DNA from: CAYQTL01 sp964420405
Lineage (GTDB): Bacteria > Acidobacteriota > Thermoanaerobaculia > Thermoanaerobaculales > Sulfomarinibacteraceae
NCBI GenBank assembly: GCA_964420405.1
Contig: CAYQTL010000004.1
Span: 87,017-151,016, forward strand
Direction: 5' to 3'
DNA length: 64,000 nucleotides
Position numbers and translations under genes: made by a program. The notes under the pieces were generated by a model. The model was not told where the DNA came from. It worked only from the letters and a program-made list of their open reading frames with translations, and did no database searches. Shown here in pieces: positions 27,473-36,153 of the stretch (position 1 is the first letter of the stretch; each line of letters starts with the position of its first letter).

Positions 27473-27927
27473 TCCTGATCGCCGCGATGGGGCCGGACCG
27501 GGTGATCGGGGCCGGGGACGGGATGCCGTGGTCGGTGCCGGCGGAGTACGCGCGGTTCCTCGACCGGATCCGCGACCAGACCGTGCTGATGGGCCGGCGA
27601 TCGTGGGAGATCTTCGGCGGCGACCTGACGTCGGCAGAGAACGTCGTCGTCAGCCGGAGTCCGGCACGTGTCGGGGGCGCGCACGCCTGCGGCTCGATGG
27701 AGGCCGCGGTCGCCCTGGCCCGGTCGTTCGGTCGGAAGGTGTTCTCGGCCGGCGGCGCATCGGTCTACCGCCAGACCATGCCCCTCGCCGACGCCATGGA
27801 GCTGTCGGTCATCGCGGGCGAGTGGGAGGGAGACACGTACTTCCCCGAGTTCGACCCGGCGGTGTGGCGGGTCGCCTCCCGCGAGCCCGGCGACGGCTTC
27901 GAGGTCCTGCACTACCGCCGCCGCTGA
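27469..27927 (+). CDS. folA: Dihydrofolate reductase
   Basis: The 152-residue enzyme reduces dihydrofolate with NADPH, as needed for thymidylate, purine and methionine synthesis. It begins ILIAAMGPDRVIGAGDGMPW (substrate and cofactor region, with the conserved Pro-Trp), and has VLMGRRSWEIFGG (NADPH loop), NVVVSRSP, VFSAGGASVYRQTMPLADAM (the glycine pair of the cofactor site) and DTYFPEFD. The acidic residue normally before RF is replaced by the AEYARF segment (Glu), within family variation. Length is typical. It stands alone, apart from the remnant upstream. Confidence 0.9.
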   Translation: MILIAAMGPDRVIGAGDGMPWSVPAEYARFLDRIRDQTVLMGRRSWEIFGGDLTSAENVVVSRSPARVGGAHACGSMEAAVALARSFGRKVFSAGGASVYRQTMPLADAMELSVIAGEWEGDTYFPEFDPAVWRVASREPGDGFEVLHYRRR

Positions 27928-28017
27928 CCACCGAAGGAGCGCGTTCTCCCCATCCGATCCCGATACCCGCACGAGACGAGAAGCACCGTCAGGATCGGAG
28001 AGGCGGGTGGATGCGGT

Positions 28018-28812
28018 TCACGACTGCACCCGCCGCACCCAGGCGACGATCATCTCGGCGAGCTCCCGCGGGCGCTCGACGACGACCGCGTGACCGGCGC
28101 CCTCGAGGACCCGGAACGTGGCACCGGGGATCGTCTCGGCGAGCGCCCGGCACCGCTCCCGCGGAATGAACCCGTCCTCGCCGGCCGCCGCCACGAGAGT
28201 CGGGCACCGGATCGCGCCGAGCTCGCCGCCGAGCTCGAAGCTCTCGGCCGAGTCGAGCAGGCCGATCAGGCCCTCGAACCAGGACGGGGGCAGCTTCGAG
28301 ATCTGCCGCCGGCGCTCGGCCCGCTCCTCGCCGTGGGACTCCAGGTACGCCCGCGAGTACACCACCGGCTCGAGGACGTCCGACAGGTGGCCCCGGTCGT
28401 CGCTCTCCAGGGAGTCGACGCACGCCTGCCGCCAGCGGGCCACCTCGTCCGCCATCGACGCCGTGAACCCGTCGGCGGACGCGATCGAGACCAGCGACCG
28501 CACCCGTCCTGGCCTCCGGGCGGCCAGCAACGCGCCGACCGCCCCGCCGAAGGAGGTCCCGACGACGTGGACCGAGCCCTCGCCGACGGTATCGAGCACC
28601 GCGGCCACGTCAGGCACGTGGTCGCCGACATCGGCCGGTGCCGGCCCACCTGTCAGCAGCTGCCCGCGCAGGTCGCACCGGATCACCCGCAGGTGCGGCC
28701 GCAGCCCCGCCGCCACCGGCTCCCAGCTCACCGCCGACATGGCGATGCCGTTGAGCAGCAGCACCGGCGGGCCGTCCGGGTTGCCGTCGACCAGGTGGAA
28801 CAGCCCGGCCAT
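28018..28812 (-). CDS. Alpha/beta-fold hydrolase
   Basis: A 264-residue hydrolase with oxyanion region LLLNGIAMSAVSW, nucleophile elbow GTSFGGAVGAL (Ser), a late acid in AAAGEDGFIP and catalytic His in EGAGHAVVVERP. Its ATG overlaps the stop of the preceding hydrolase gene by one base (TGATG). It is last in the long TetR-headed operon and related to its neighbour, so the two may act on successive or similar esters, lactones or C-C bonds. Confidence 0.87.
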   Translation of the reverse strand: MAGLFHLVDGNPDGPPVLLLNGIAMSAVSWEPVAAGLRPHLRVIRCDLRGQLLTGGPAPADVGDHVPDVAAVLDTVGEGSVHVVGTSFGGAVGALLAARRPGRVRSLVSIASADGFTASMADEVARWRQACVDSLESDDRGHLSDVLEPVVYSRAYLESHGEERAERRRQISKLPPSWFEGLIGLLDSAESFELGGELGAIRCPTLVAAAGEDGFIPRERCRALAETIPGATFRVLEGAGHAVVVERPRELAEMIVAWVRRVQS

Positions 28813-29696
28813 CAGTCCTCCGGCGGGGTCCAGTCGAAGTCGAGCCGCTTGGTGCGGGCGAACTCGAGGATCATGCCGAAGAAGGTCCTCGGCTGCTCGA
28901 TGTAGACGACGTGGCCACTGCCCGGGATCGTCTCCCACCGGGTGCTCGGGAGGATGTCGAGGATCTTGCGCTGCTGCCACAGCGGGATCGCGCGATCCTG
29001 CTCGCCCGCGACCATCAGCGTCGGGGTCCGGATCGCACGGTACCCCGGCATGTTCTCCTCGAGGGCGTCGAAGAACGGGTCCTGCGCCTCGGTCAGCCGG
29101 ATCAGGCAGTGGCGATGGTCGATGTAGCGGTCGTAGAACCGTTGCCGCATGGCGTCGAGCTGGGCGGGGTCGAGCCGGGACACGAACGCCTCGCCGAAGA
29201 TCTTCTCGTACATGTAGTGGGTGTACAGGTCGAACGCCTCCGGGCTGCCGCGGTAGAAGCGCAGCGACAGGGCCTCGTACATCTCGAACAGGGCCTCGTG
29301 GCTGAGGAGGATCCCCGACAGGACCAGGGTGTGGAGACGGTGCTGGTACAGCCGCGCGAAGTCGAGCGCGATGAACCCGCCGTAGGAGATCCCCATCAGG
29401 TGGACCTTCGCGACCCCGGCCTCGTCCATGATCAGGTCGAGGTAGCGCGCGAACTCGGGGATCGAGTACGGGATGTCGTCCTTCGACGAGTCGCCCTGGC
29501 CGAGGTAGTCGTACAGGATGACGTCGTGGCTCGGCGCCAGCAGCGGCAGGAACCCGTACCACGCCTTGGTGTGCATGGCGAGCCCGTTGAGCAGGCACAC
29601 CGCTTCACGGTCGCCTGTGCCGTGATACTCCCACCACACCCTCTGCCCGTCTCCGACGTCGAGGTGCCCGCTGCGATCCGGCTGGATGTCTGGCAT
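28812..29696 (-). CDS. Alpha/beta-fold hydrolase
   Basis: A 294-residue hydrolase with CLLNGLAMHTKAWY (oxyanion region), LYDYLGQGDSSKDD, nucleophile elbow GISYGGFIAL (Ser), acid in VAGEQDRAIP and His in GSGHVVYIEQP. This is the classical order of the family and no signal peptide is present. It is separated from the thiolase gene by a large inverted hexamer repeat at 29704-29798. Confidence 0.88.
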   Translation of the reverse strand: MPDIQPDRSGHLDVGDGQRVWWEYHGTGDREAVCLLNGLAMHTKAWYGFLPLLAPSHDVILYDYLGQGDSSKDDIPYSIPEFARYLDLIMDEAGVAKVHLMGISYGGFIALDFARLYQHRLHTLVLSGILLSHEALFEMYEALSLRFYRGSPEAFDLYTHYMYEKIFGEAFVSRLDPAQLDAMRQRFYDRYIDHRHCLIRLTEAQDPFFDALEENMPGYRAIRTPTLMVAGEQDRAIPLWQQRKILDILPSTRWETIPGSGHVVYIEQPRTFFGMILEFARTKRLDFDWTPPED

Positions 29697-29703
29697 GTGG
29701 TCG

Positions 29704-29798
29704 CTCCGATCCCATTCCCGATCCCGCTCCCGATCCCGATCCCGATCCCGATGCCCGCCCCGTCGGGATCGGGAGCGGGACCGGGATCGGAATCGGAG
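29704..29798. repeat. Large inverted repeat built of class A hexamers
   Basis: The left arm (29704-29752) of TCCCGA/TCCCGC units faces the right arm (29762-29798) of the inverse units. The arms match even in their variant units (GCTCCGAT... against ...ATCGGAGC; CGCTCCCG against CGGGAGCG). With a 9-nt loop, the RNA would fold into a hairpin of over 30 bp between the thiolase and hydrolase genes, ending just at the thiolase stop. It could terminate or stabilise transcripts. Confidence 0.75.
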
Positions 29799-31004
29799 CT
29801 AGCTCGCCGCCCGCAGCACCGTGCAGACGCTGGCGCAGATCGGGCCGCCGATGTTGAACGTGGCGGCGAGCCTCGGCGCCGACACCTGCAGCGGCTCCGG
29901 CGCCTTGCCGAGCAGCTGCATGGCGCTCCAGCCGATCATGGCGACGCCGGTGGCTCCCACCGGGTGCCCCTTGGCGATCAGCCCGCCGGAGGTGTTGACG
30001 GCGCACTCGCCGCCGGGGGCCGCCTTGCCGTCCTTCCAGTACGCCGCGCCCTGGCCAGGGCCGACCTTGCCGAGGACCTCGACGCCGATCGCGCCCATCA
30101 CCGTGAAGCAGTCGTGGACCTCGGCGACGTTGACGTCGGCGGCGGTCGCGCCGGCCATCTCGTAGGCCGCGGCCATCGCCCGGTAGGCGCCCTGCGGCCG
30201 CAGCACGTCGCGCCCCTCCTTCATCAGCGGGTCGGTCGCCTGGCCGTAGCCGGCGATCTCGACGCACTCGGCCTTCGGCACGCCGAGCCGCTCGAGCCCC
30301 TCGTCGGTGGCCAGGATCAGCCCGGCGTAGCCGTCGGAGATCTGCGAGCAGTCGTACGTCTTCAGCGGCAGCCCCTCGACGATGTAGCGGTTGCGGCCCT
30401 CCGGCGACGCCGCCTGCTCCAGCGTCACCTCGATCCCCTTCATCTGGGCGTAGGGATTGTGCTGGGCGTTGGCATACTCCTGGACCGAGATCCGCGCCAG
30501 ATCCTCCTCGGTCACGCCCCAGTTGTTCATGTAGTCCCACATGACCTCGGCGAACAGGTGCGGGAAGACGTAGACCTTGCCCTCGCGCTCGTCGGGATGG
30601 CTGAAGTAGCCGAGCACCTCGCCGATCAGCGCGCCGTCCATCTTGCCCTCGTCGTTGCGCATCTTCTCGTAGCCGACGGCGATGCCCACGTCGCCGTGGC
30701 CGAGGCGCAGCTTCTGGATCACCGACACCACCGCCTGGCCGCCGGAGGCGCACGCGTTCTCGACCGCCTCGATCGGCTTGCCCCCGAGGCCCGGCACCAT
30801 CGCCACCAGGCCGGCCAGCAGACCCTGCTGGTTGAGCGAGAAGTTGCAGGTGGCGCCGATCGAGGCGACGTCGACCGCCGACGCCTCGACGCCGATCTCC
30901 CCGCAGGTCTCGGTGACCGACGCCGCCACGATCTGCGGCACCGTCATGTCGAGCAGCTTGCCGAACTTCGATTGATGGTACGCGGCGATGTAGATCGGTT
31001 TCAT
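29799..31004 (-). CDS. Thiolase-family acyl-CoA acyltransferase
   Basis: The 401-residue enzyme has the nucleophile Cys in VENACASGGQAV, the His-Asp-Cys segment EVHDCFTVMGAIGVEVLG, and the C-terminal GGLIAKGHPVGATG. These mark the SCP2/archaeal-type thiolases that cleave or join 3-oxoacyl-CoA. ATG 31004 is chosen over 31016 because AGGGAAG stands just before it. It lies in an operon with an acyl-CoA ligase and an SDR, which fits beta-oxidation-like chain shortening. Confidence 0.88.
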   Translation of the reverse strand: MKPIYIAAYHQSKFGKLLDMTVPQIVAASVTETCGEIGVEASAVDVASIGATCNFSLNQQGLLAGLVAMVPGLGGKPIEAVENACASGGQAVVSVIQKLRLGHGDVGIAVGYEKMRNDEGKMDGALIGEVLGYFSHPDEREGKVYVFPHLFAEVMWDYMNNWGVTEEDLARISVQEYANAQHNPYAQMKGIEVTLEQAASPEGRNRYIVEGLPLKTYDCSQISDGYAGLILATDEGLERLGVPKAECVEIAGYGQATDPLMKEGRDVLRPQGAYRAMAAAYEMAGATAADVNVAEVHDCFTVMGAIGVEVLGKVGPGQGAAYWKDGKAAPGGECAVNTSGGLIAKGHPVGATGVAMIGWSAMQLLGKAPEPLQVSAPRLAATFNIGGPICASVCTVLRAAS

Positions 31005-31043
31005 TCTTCCCTCCATCTCGGTCCCCTTGTTGTCGTCGCCCTT

Positions 31044-31322
31044 CCGATCCCGTTCCCGATCCCCTTCCCGATCCCGACGAAACCCCTCGAATCGCGTGCG
31101 ACGGCCGACGACGGAGGCACAGAGACACGGCGAAGCGCGTCAGATGCGGGCGGTGACGACCTCTCGCCGGGTCGCATCACCCGATCCTCGTGGACCCGCG
31201 CGTCGAGCCAGGAGAGACACCCCCGAGGCTGCCGAGTGCCCTCCTCTGAACCTCTGTGGCTCCACCTCGTTCCGGTCACGATCCACGTCAACGGGATCTG
31301 GATCGGGATCGGGATCGGATCG
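31044..31322. repeat. 279-bp dispersed module with inverted hexamer ends
   Basis: Class A tracts point inward from 31044-31078 and 31292-31322. Inside, in order, are CTCGAATCGCGTGCG, GGAGGCACAGAGACAC, GCCGGGTCGCATCACC and CCTCTGTGGCTCCACC. The same series appears in the module at 34880-35183 and, more diverged, at 24634-24911. No gene is present. It lies between the thiolase and ligase genes. Confidence 0.7.
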
Positions 31323-31329
31323 GACGGCG

Positions 31330-32877
31330 TCACTGGTCTTCGTCTCCGTGGGACCTCCCCCACAGCTTCGCCAGCTCCGCCTTGACGACCTTGCCGTACG
31401 GGGTGCGCGGAAGATCCTCCACCACCCGCACGTGCTTCGGGATCTTGTACCGGGCGAGGCGCGCCTCGAGAAACATCGACAGCTGCTCGACCGTCGGCTC
31501 CGCGCCTTCCACCGGCACCACGAACGCCGCCCCCACCTCGCCCCACGTGTCGTCGGCGACGCCGATGACGGCGACGTCGGCCACGTCCGGGTGCTGCAGC
31601 AGCTGGCTCTCGATCTCGGCGGGGTAGACGTTGACCCCGCCGGAGATGAACATGTCCTTGGCGCGGCCGGCGATGTAGAAGAAGCCGTCGTCGTCGACCC
31701 GTGCCATGTCGCCGGTGTGGAACCAGCCCTGGGCGTCCCGCGACTCGGCGGTCGCCGCCGGGTCGTCCCAGTAGCCGGCGCTGACGTGGGGCCCGCGGAA
31801 CACCAGCTCTCCGACCTCTCCCGGCGGCAGCTCGTGGCCCGACTCGTCGACCACCCGGGCCTCGGTGAACATCAGCGGCCGGCCGATCGAGCCCGCCTTG
31901 GCCCACGCCTCCTCGTCCGACATGGCGAAGCAGTTGACGCCGACCTCGGTGAGCCCGTAGCCCTGCCGCAGGACCACTCCCCGCTCGCGGTACAGCTCGA
32001 CCAGGTGCTTCGGCAGCGGCGCTCCGCCGGAGATGAACCAGCGGACGTGGTCCAGCGACACGGTCCGGAGCTCGGGGGCCTCGGCGAGCATCGACCAGAT
32101 CGTCGGCACCCCGAGCACCACGGTGCACCGCTCCCGTTCGATCACCCGCCACACCTCCGATGCGTCGAACGCCGTGTGCAGCACGACCGTGCCGCCGGCC
32201 GCCACCAGCGGCGTCAGGAACGCACCGAGACCGCCGGCGTGGTACAGCGGAGTGAACACCGGGCTGACGTCGTCCTCGCCGAGCTGCCAGCACACCACGG
32301 TGTTGTAGGCGTTCCACGCCACCATCCGGTGCGGCGTCACCACGCCCTTCGGCCGGCCGGTGGTCCCGCTGGTGTACAGCAGGCAGTAGGGCGCCTCCGG
32401 GTCGGGTCGGGCCCACACCTGGCCGCCCGCCGCCTGGGCCGCCACCAGCTCGCCGTGGCGGTCGTCGAGATCGCCCACCGGTGCGTCGAGAGCCACCCAG
32501 CGCTCCACCTCGACCTGCGGCCGCAGCTCGCGGACGGTGGCCTCGAAGGCTCCGTCGTAGACCAGCGCCTTGAGGCCGCAGTGCCCGACGATGTAGGCCA
32601 GCTCCGCGGCCCGCAGCTTGGTGTTGAGCGGCACCAGCACGACGCCGCTCTTGCCGGCCGCGAAGAACGCGTCGAGCATCTCCAGCCGGTTGCCCGCCAG
32701 GATCCCGATCCGGTCGCCGGGCTTCAGGCCGAGCTCGAACATCCACATCCTTGCGCAGGCCACCGCCCGCCGGTCGAGCTCGGCGTAGGTCAGGCGGCGG
32801 CCGTCCGCCGCCAGCACCAGCGCGGTGCGGTGCGGTGACAGCCGCGCCCGCTCGCCGAGCAGGTCGCCGTGGATCAT
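31330..32877 (-). CDS. Acyl-CoA synthetase (AMP-forming)
   Basis: The 515-residue ligase activates a carboxylic acid with ATP and CoA. It has the P-loop YTSGTTGRPKGVV, QGYGLTEVGVN (A5-like), WFHTGDMARVDDDGFFYIAG (A7), RAKDMFISGGVNVYPAEIES (A8) and the catalytic Lys in PRTPYGKVVKAELAK. It is a FadD3/long-chain-type enzyme rather than an OleC-like lactone synthetase. ATG 32877 overlaps the stop of the hydrolase gene (ATGA). It probably primes the substrate for the thiolase. Confidence 0.92.
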   Translation of the reverse strand: MIHGDLLGERARLSPHRTALVLAADGRRLTYAELDRRAVACARMWMFELGLKPGDRIGILAGNRLEMLDAFFAAGKSGVVLVPLNTKLRAAELAYIVGHCGLKALVYDGAFEATVRELRPQVEVERWVALDAPVGDLDDRHGELVAAQAAGGQVWARPDPEAPYCLLYTSGTTGRPKGVVTPHRMVAWNAYNTVVCWQLGEDDVSPVFTPLYHAGGLGAFLTPLVAAGGTVVLHTAFDASEVWRVIERERCTVVLGVPTIWSMLAEAPELRTVSLDHVRWFISGGAPLPKHLVELYRERGVVLRQGYGLTEVGVNCFAMSDEEAWAKAGSIGRPLMFTEARVVDESGHELPPGEVGELVFRGPHVSAGYWDDPAATAESRDAQGWFHTGDMARVDDDGFFYIAGRAKDMFISGGVNVYPAEIESQLLQHPDVADVAVIGVADDTWGEVGAAFVVPVEGAEPTVEQLSMFLEARLARYKIPKHVRVVEDLPRTPYGKVVKAELAKLWGRSHGDEDQ

Positions 32878-33845
32878 GTCGCGTCCTCCTCTCCGCCGGC
32901 CGACGACGCGGTCACGGGCGCCGGAGGCGGCTGCGACAGCACGGCGGAGAGGGCGTCGAGCAGCGCCGCCGGGCACTCCCGCTGGGGGATGTGACCGCAG
33001 CCCTCGACGAGCGTCAGACGGGCGGCCGGCAGGCCGTCCATCAGCCGCGCCGCGTAGTCGAGGTCCATCAGCTCGTCGGCCTCGCCCCACACCAGGTCCA
33101 CCGGCACCGTCACCTCCTCGAGCCGGCCGTCGAGCACCCACTCCCCCATTTCGCCGGCGGTCCGGGCGAACCGCGCGGCCGGCCCGACGCGGGCGTGGCG
33201 CACGACGTGGTCGAGGACGAAGCCGGGGATCTCCGGCGTGTCGGGACCGGTCAGCCCGGCCATCGTGCGTCGCGCCGCGTCACGGTCGGTCGGGAACACG
33301 TCCACCCGCGGATCGGGCTCGATGATCGCGCCGCCGTTGACGGCCACGATCCGGGACACCTCCGAGGGTCGCTCGCGGGCGATCAGCATCGCGAGCCACG
33401 CCCCCAGCGAGTTGCCCACCAGGATCGGAGGCTCCTCGACCTCGGCGTCGAGCACCGCCCGTACGCCGCCGAGCAGCATCGGCACCGAGATCGGCCCATC
33501 GTCCGGGTCACTGCCCCAGTGCCCGGGCAGGTCCGGGATCACCAGCCGGTGGCGTTCGGCGAGGGGCCGTACCACGCGGCCCCAGGCGCCCGCCTGGTCG
33601 CCGGCGCCGTGCAGCAGCACCAGGGTCGGACCGCCGGCGCCTCCCGCGAAGTAGGTGACGGCCCCGTCGGGCCCGGACACGGTCCGCTCCTCGAGGCCCG
33701 CCTGACGCAGCGCCGCGCGGCTGAAGTAGGCGTCGACCGTCAGCGGTCGCTTCCACATCATCCACCCGCCGGTGGCGAGGGCGGCGAGCCCGAGCACCAC
33801 CAGCACGGTCACGATCCGGATGACGATCCGTCCTCCTCCGGCCAT
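32874..33845 (-). CDS. Membrane-anchored alpha/beta-fold hydrolase
   Basis: The 323-residue protein has an N-terminal membrane helix (IRIVTVLVVLGLAALATGGW), so the catalytic domain is likely anchored and may face the periplasm. The hydrolase core has VLLHGAGDQAGAWGR, nucleophile elbow VGNSLGAWLAML (Ser), an acid in WGEADELMD and His in EGCGHIPQRECP. ATG 33845 follows a GAGGAGG box; a longer frame starts inside the upstream gene and is unlikely. The Ser nucleophile argues against an OleB assignment, since OleB uses Asp. Confidence 0.85.
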   Translation of the reverse strand: MAGGGRIVIRIVTVLVVLGLAALATGGWMMWKRPLTVDAYFSRAALRQAGLEERTVSGPDGAVTYFAGGAGGPTLVLLHGAGDQAGAWGRVVRPLAERHRLVIPDLPGHWGSDPDDGPISVPMLLGGVRAVLDAEVEEPPILVGNSLGAWLAMLIARERPSEVSRIVAVNGGAIIEPDPRVDVFPTDRDAARRTMAGLTGPDTPEIPGFVLDHVVRHARVGPAARFARTAGEMGEWVLDGRLEEVTVPVDLVWGEADELMDLDYAARLMDGLPAARLTLVEGCGHIPQRECPAALLDALSAVLSQPPPAPVTASSAGGEEDAT

Positions 33846-33867
33846 TCCCACCTCCTCGGGGGCGCCG

Positions 33868-34857
33868 CTACAGCCGGAACGCGGCTCCGGCCTGGTTGTA
33901 CCCCACACCGGAGCCGACGAACACCACCAGATCTCCCGGACCGGCCTTGCCGTGCTCGAGAGCGTCGTCGAATGCGATCGGGACGCACGCCGATCCGGTG
34001 TAGCCCCACTTCTCCATCACCGTGTGGGCCTTCGACATCGGCAGGCCGAGATCGTCCATCACGACCTCGATGGACGGCCTGCGGACCTGGGTGAAGACCG
34101 CGAGGTCGATCTCGTCGAGCGCGAAGCCCCCGTTCGCCGCCAGCGCCCGCACCACCTTCGGCCAGCCCTCGTGGTTGACCTCGGGCGGGTAGCGCTCGAG
34201 CATCCGCACCGTGGTGCGGCCACCGCGAACCGCGTCCTCGGTCGCCGGCTCGGCGGTGCCGCCGGCGTAGATCCCCCAATGGCGGTGGAACGCCCCGTCG
34301 GCCCGCGACGCCGACGCCACGAACCCCGGCGACGCGGCCGGCTCGAGCACCGCCGCGCCGGCGCCGTCGCCGTAGAAGAAGACCATCGGGTCGTCGGGCG
34401 CCGCCAGCTTGTGCATCATGTAGACGCCGACCACCAGCACCGTCCGCAGGTTTGGGTTGGTGGCGATCATGCCGGCGGCGGCGGCGAGGCCGGTCGGGAA
34501 GGACGCGCACGCGCAGCCGATGTCGAAGGTGCCGGCGTTGACCGCCCCGAGCTTGTGCTGCACCACCACCGAGGTGGCCGGCGTGATGTAGTCAGGCGAG
34601 TCCGTGCCGACGATCAGGAGGTCGACCTCCTTCGGGTGGCGGCCCGCCCGCTCCAACGCCTGCCGCGCAGCCGGCAGCGCCACGTCGGAGGTCGCCCAGT
34701 CGTCCGGCGCCCAGAACCGCGTCCGGATCGCCGACGACGCCTCCATCTTGTCGACGAAGTCGGGCAGGTGCGCGAACCGCTCCCGCAGGACGTCGTTGGA
34801 GACCTCGATCTCGGGAATGTAGCGTCCCGTGGACATGATCCTGGCGTATCGCGTCAT
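33868..34857 (-). CDS. KAS III-like condensing enzyme lacking His and Asn of the triad
   Basis: This 329-residue protein has the thiolase fold of FabH/KAS III. The nucleophile Cys117 is present in IGCACASFPTG. Aligned by eye to E. coli FabH, the PHQAN motif becomes VFTQVR (Thr256 in place of His244) and the GNTSAAS motif becomes GYTGSAC (Tyr286 in place of Asn274). The end motif GSGVGYNQAGAAFRL is kept. Without His and Asn, normal decarboxylative condensation is doubtful; acyl transfer, ester formation or a non-decarboxylative reaction is more likely. ATG 34857 follows CGGAGGAACG. Confidence 0.85.
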   Translation of the reverse strand: MTRYARIMSTGRYIPEIEVSNDVLRERFAHLPDFVDKMEASSAIRTRFWAPDDWATSDVALPAARQALERAGRHPKEVDLLIVGTDSPDYITPATSVVVQHKLGAVNAGTFDIGCACASFPTGLAAAAGMIATNPNLRTVLVVGVYMMHKLAAPDDPMVFFYGDGAGAAVLEPAASPGFVASASRADGAFHRHWGIYAGGTAEPATEDAVRGGRTTVRMLERYPPEVNHEGWPKVVRALAANGGFALDEIDLAVFTQVRRPSIEVVMDDLGLPMSKAHTVMEKWGYTGSACVPIAFDDALEHGKAGPGDLVVFVGSGVGYNQAGAAFRL

Positions 34858-34879
34858 CGTTCCTCCGTCCGAGCCCTGT

Positions 34880-35183
34880 TTCCGCTCCCGATCCCGTTCC
34901 CGTTCCCGACGGGAGCTCTCGAGTCGCGCGCGCCGGTCAACCACAGAGACACGAAGGCACGGAGGAGAGCTTCCGATGGCAGACCCGGAGTAACCTCACC
35001 GTGTCGCATCACACTCTCGTCGAGACTCGAGCTCACGCGTCCCGACGGACCCGCCGATGGCCGGTCGACGCTATCCTCGCTGCTCGCTCTCCGTGCCTCC
35101 GTTGCTCCGTGGTTCCACCCCATCCCGGTCCCGAGCCGCGTCATCGGGACCGGGATCGGGATCGGGATCGGGATCGGAACGGA
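34880..35183. repeat. 304-bp dispersed module with inverted hexamer ends
   Basis: Class A tracts lie at 34880-34910 and, inverted, at 35142-35183. The interior carries CTCGAGTCGCGCGCG, CCACAGAGACACGAAGGCAC, ACCGTGTCGCATCACAC and GTGCCTCCGTTGCTCCGTGG in the same order as in the module at 31044. It lies between the SDR and KAS III-like genes. No gene is seen. Confidence 0.7.
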
Positions 35184-35215
35184 CGTCCCGGCGGCGGGTG
35201 ATCGGTGTCGCGCAC

Positions 35216-35998
35216 TCACGTCCCGATCACCAGCCCACCATCGACCGACAGCACGGCGCCGGTGATCCACGAGGCGGCATCGGAGGCGAGCCAGCAGTAC
35301 GCCTCGGCGATGTCCTTCGGGTCGCCGATCCGGCCGAGCGGGGTGTGCTGGACCATCCCGTCGAGGACCTTCTGGGGCATCGACGCGAGGATCTCGGTGG
35401 CGACGAAGCCCGGCGCGACCACGTTGACCCGGATCCCGTACCGCCCGAGCTCCCGCGCCCAGGTCCTGGTCATGCCGATGACGCCGGCCTTGGTGGCGAC
35501 GTAGTTGGTCTGGCCGAAGTTGCCGTTGAGGCAGGCCACCGAGGAGGCGTTGAGCACCACCCCTCCGCCGGCCTCGACCAGGTGCGGCACCACCGCCCGC
35601 GTGCAGTTGAAGACGCCCGTCAGGTTGACCCCGATGACGGCGTTCCACTGCTCGTCGCTCATCCGGCCTTTGAGCTCGCCGTCCTTGAGCTTGACGAGCT
35701 GGCCGTCGCGCACGATGCCGGCGTTGTTGACCAGCACGTCGATGCGGCCCCACCGGTCGTGGACCTCGCCCGCGGCGGCGTCCACCGCCGCGGGGTCGGA
35801 CACGTCGACCCGCTGGAACAGCGCCCGACCTCCGGCGGCCTCCAGCTCCCGCAGGAGCTCGTCCGTGCCGTCCTCGGTCACGTCCCACACGGCAATCAGC
35901 GCGCCCTCGGCGGCGAACCTCTCGGCGGTCGCGCGGCCGATCCCGGCGGCCCCGCCGGTCACGACCACGGCCTTGTCCCTGAGCCCAGTCTCGATCAT
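35216..35998 (-). CDS. Short-chain dehydrogenase/reductase (FabG-like)
   Basis: This 260-residue classical SDR has the cofactor loop VVTGGAAGIGRA, NNAG in DVLVNNAGIVRDG, catalytic Ser in NASSVACLNGN, Tyr and Lys in QTNYVATKAG, and the RVNVVAPGFVATEI segment. It would reduce a 3-oxoacyl group or oxidise a 3-hydroxyacyl group with NAD(P)(H). ATG 35998 follows GGGGAGAG. It is third in the operon after the TetR and TonB-receptor genes. Confidence 0.92.
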   Translation of the reverse strand: MIETGLRDKAVVVTGGAAGIGRATAERFAAEGALIAVWDVTEDGTDELLRELEAAGGRALFQRVDVSDPAAVDAAAGEVHDRWGRIDVLVNNAGIVRDGQLVKLKDGELKGRMSDEQWNAVIGVNLTGVFNCTRAVVPHLVEAGGGVVLNASSVACLNGNFGQTNYVATKAGVIGMTRTWARELGRYGIRVNVVAPGFVATEILASMPQKVLDGMVQHTPLGRIGDPKDIAEAYCWLASDAASWITGAVLSVDGGLVIGT

Positions 35999-36153
35999 CA
36001 CTCTCCCCCTCGTCGTGGTGTCTCGCAGCGGTCGGCGCACACGCCGCGGGGCTCGTACCCCGCGGCGCCGCGTCCCGTGTCGGTGCGCGATCGGGCGCGA
36101 TGGCGGACCACTTCCGTCACGGTCATCCGCCCCGTGCCGGTCCGCGCCGTCGG

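Noticed and set aside
28018..35998. OleABCD hydrocarbon-biosynthesis cluster (KAS III-like, hydrolase, AMP ligase, SDR)
   Set aside because: The gene types fit, but the KAS III-like protein lacks His and Asn, the hydrolase has a Ser instead of an Asp nucleophile, the ligase looks like a FadD-type acyl-CoA ligase and the SDR is a classical FabG type, not OleD-like.
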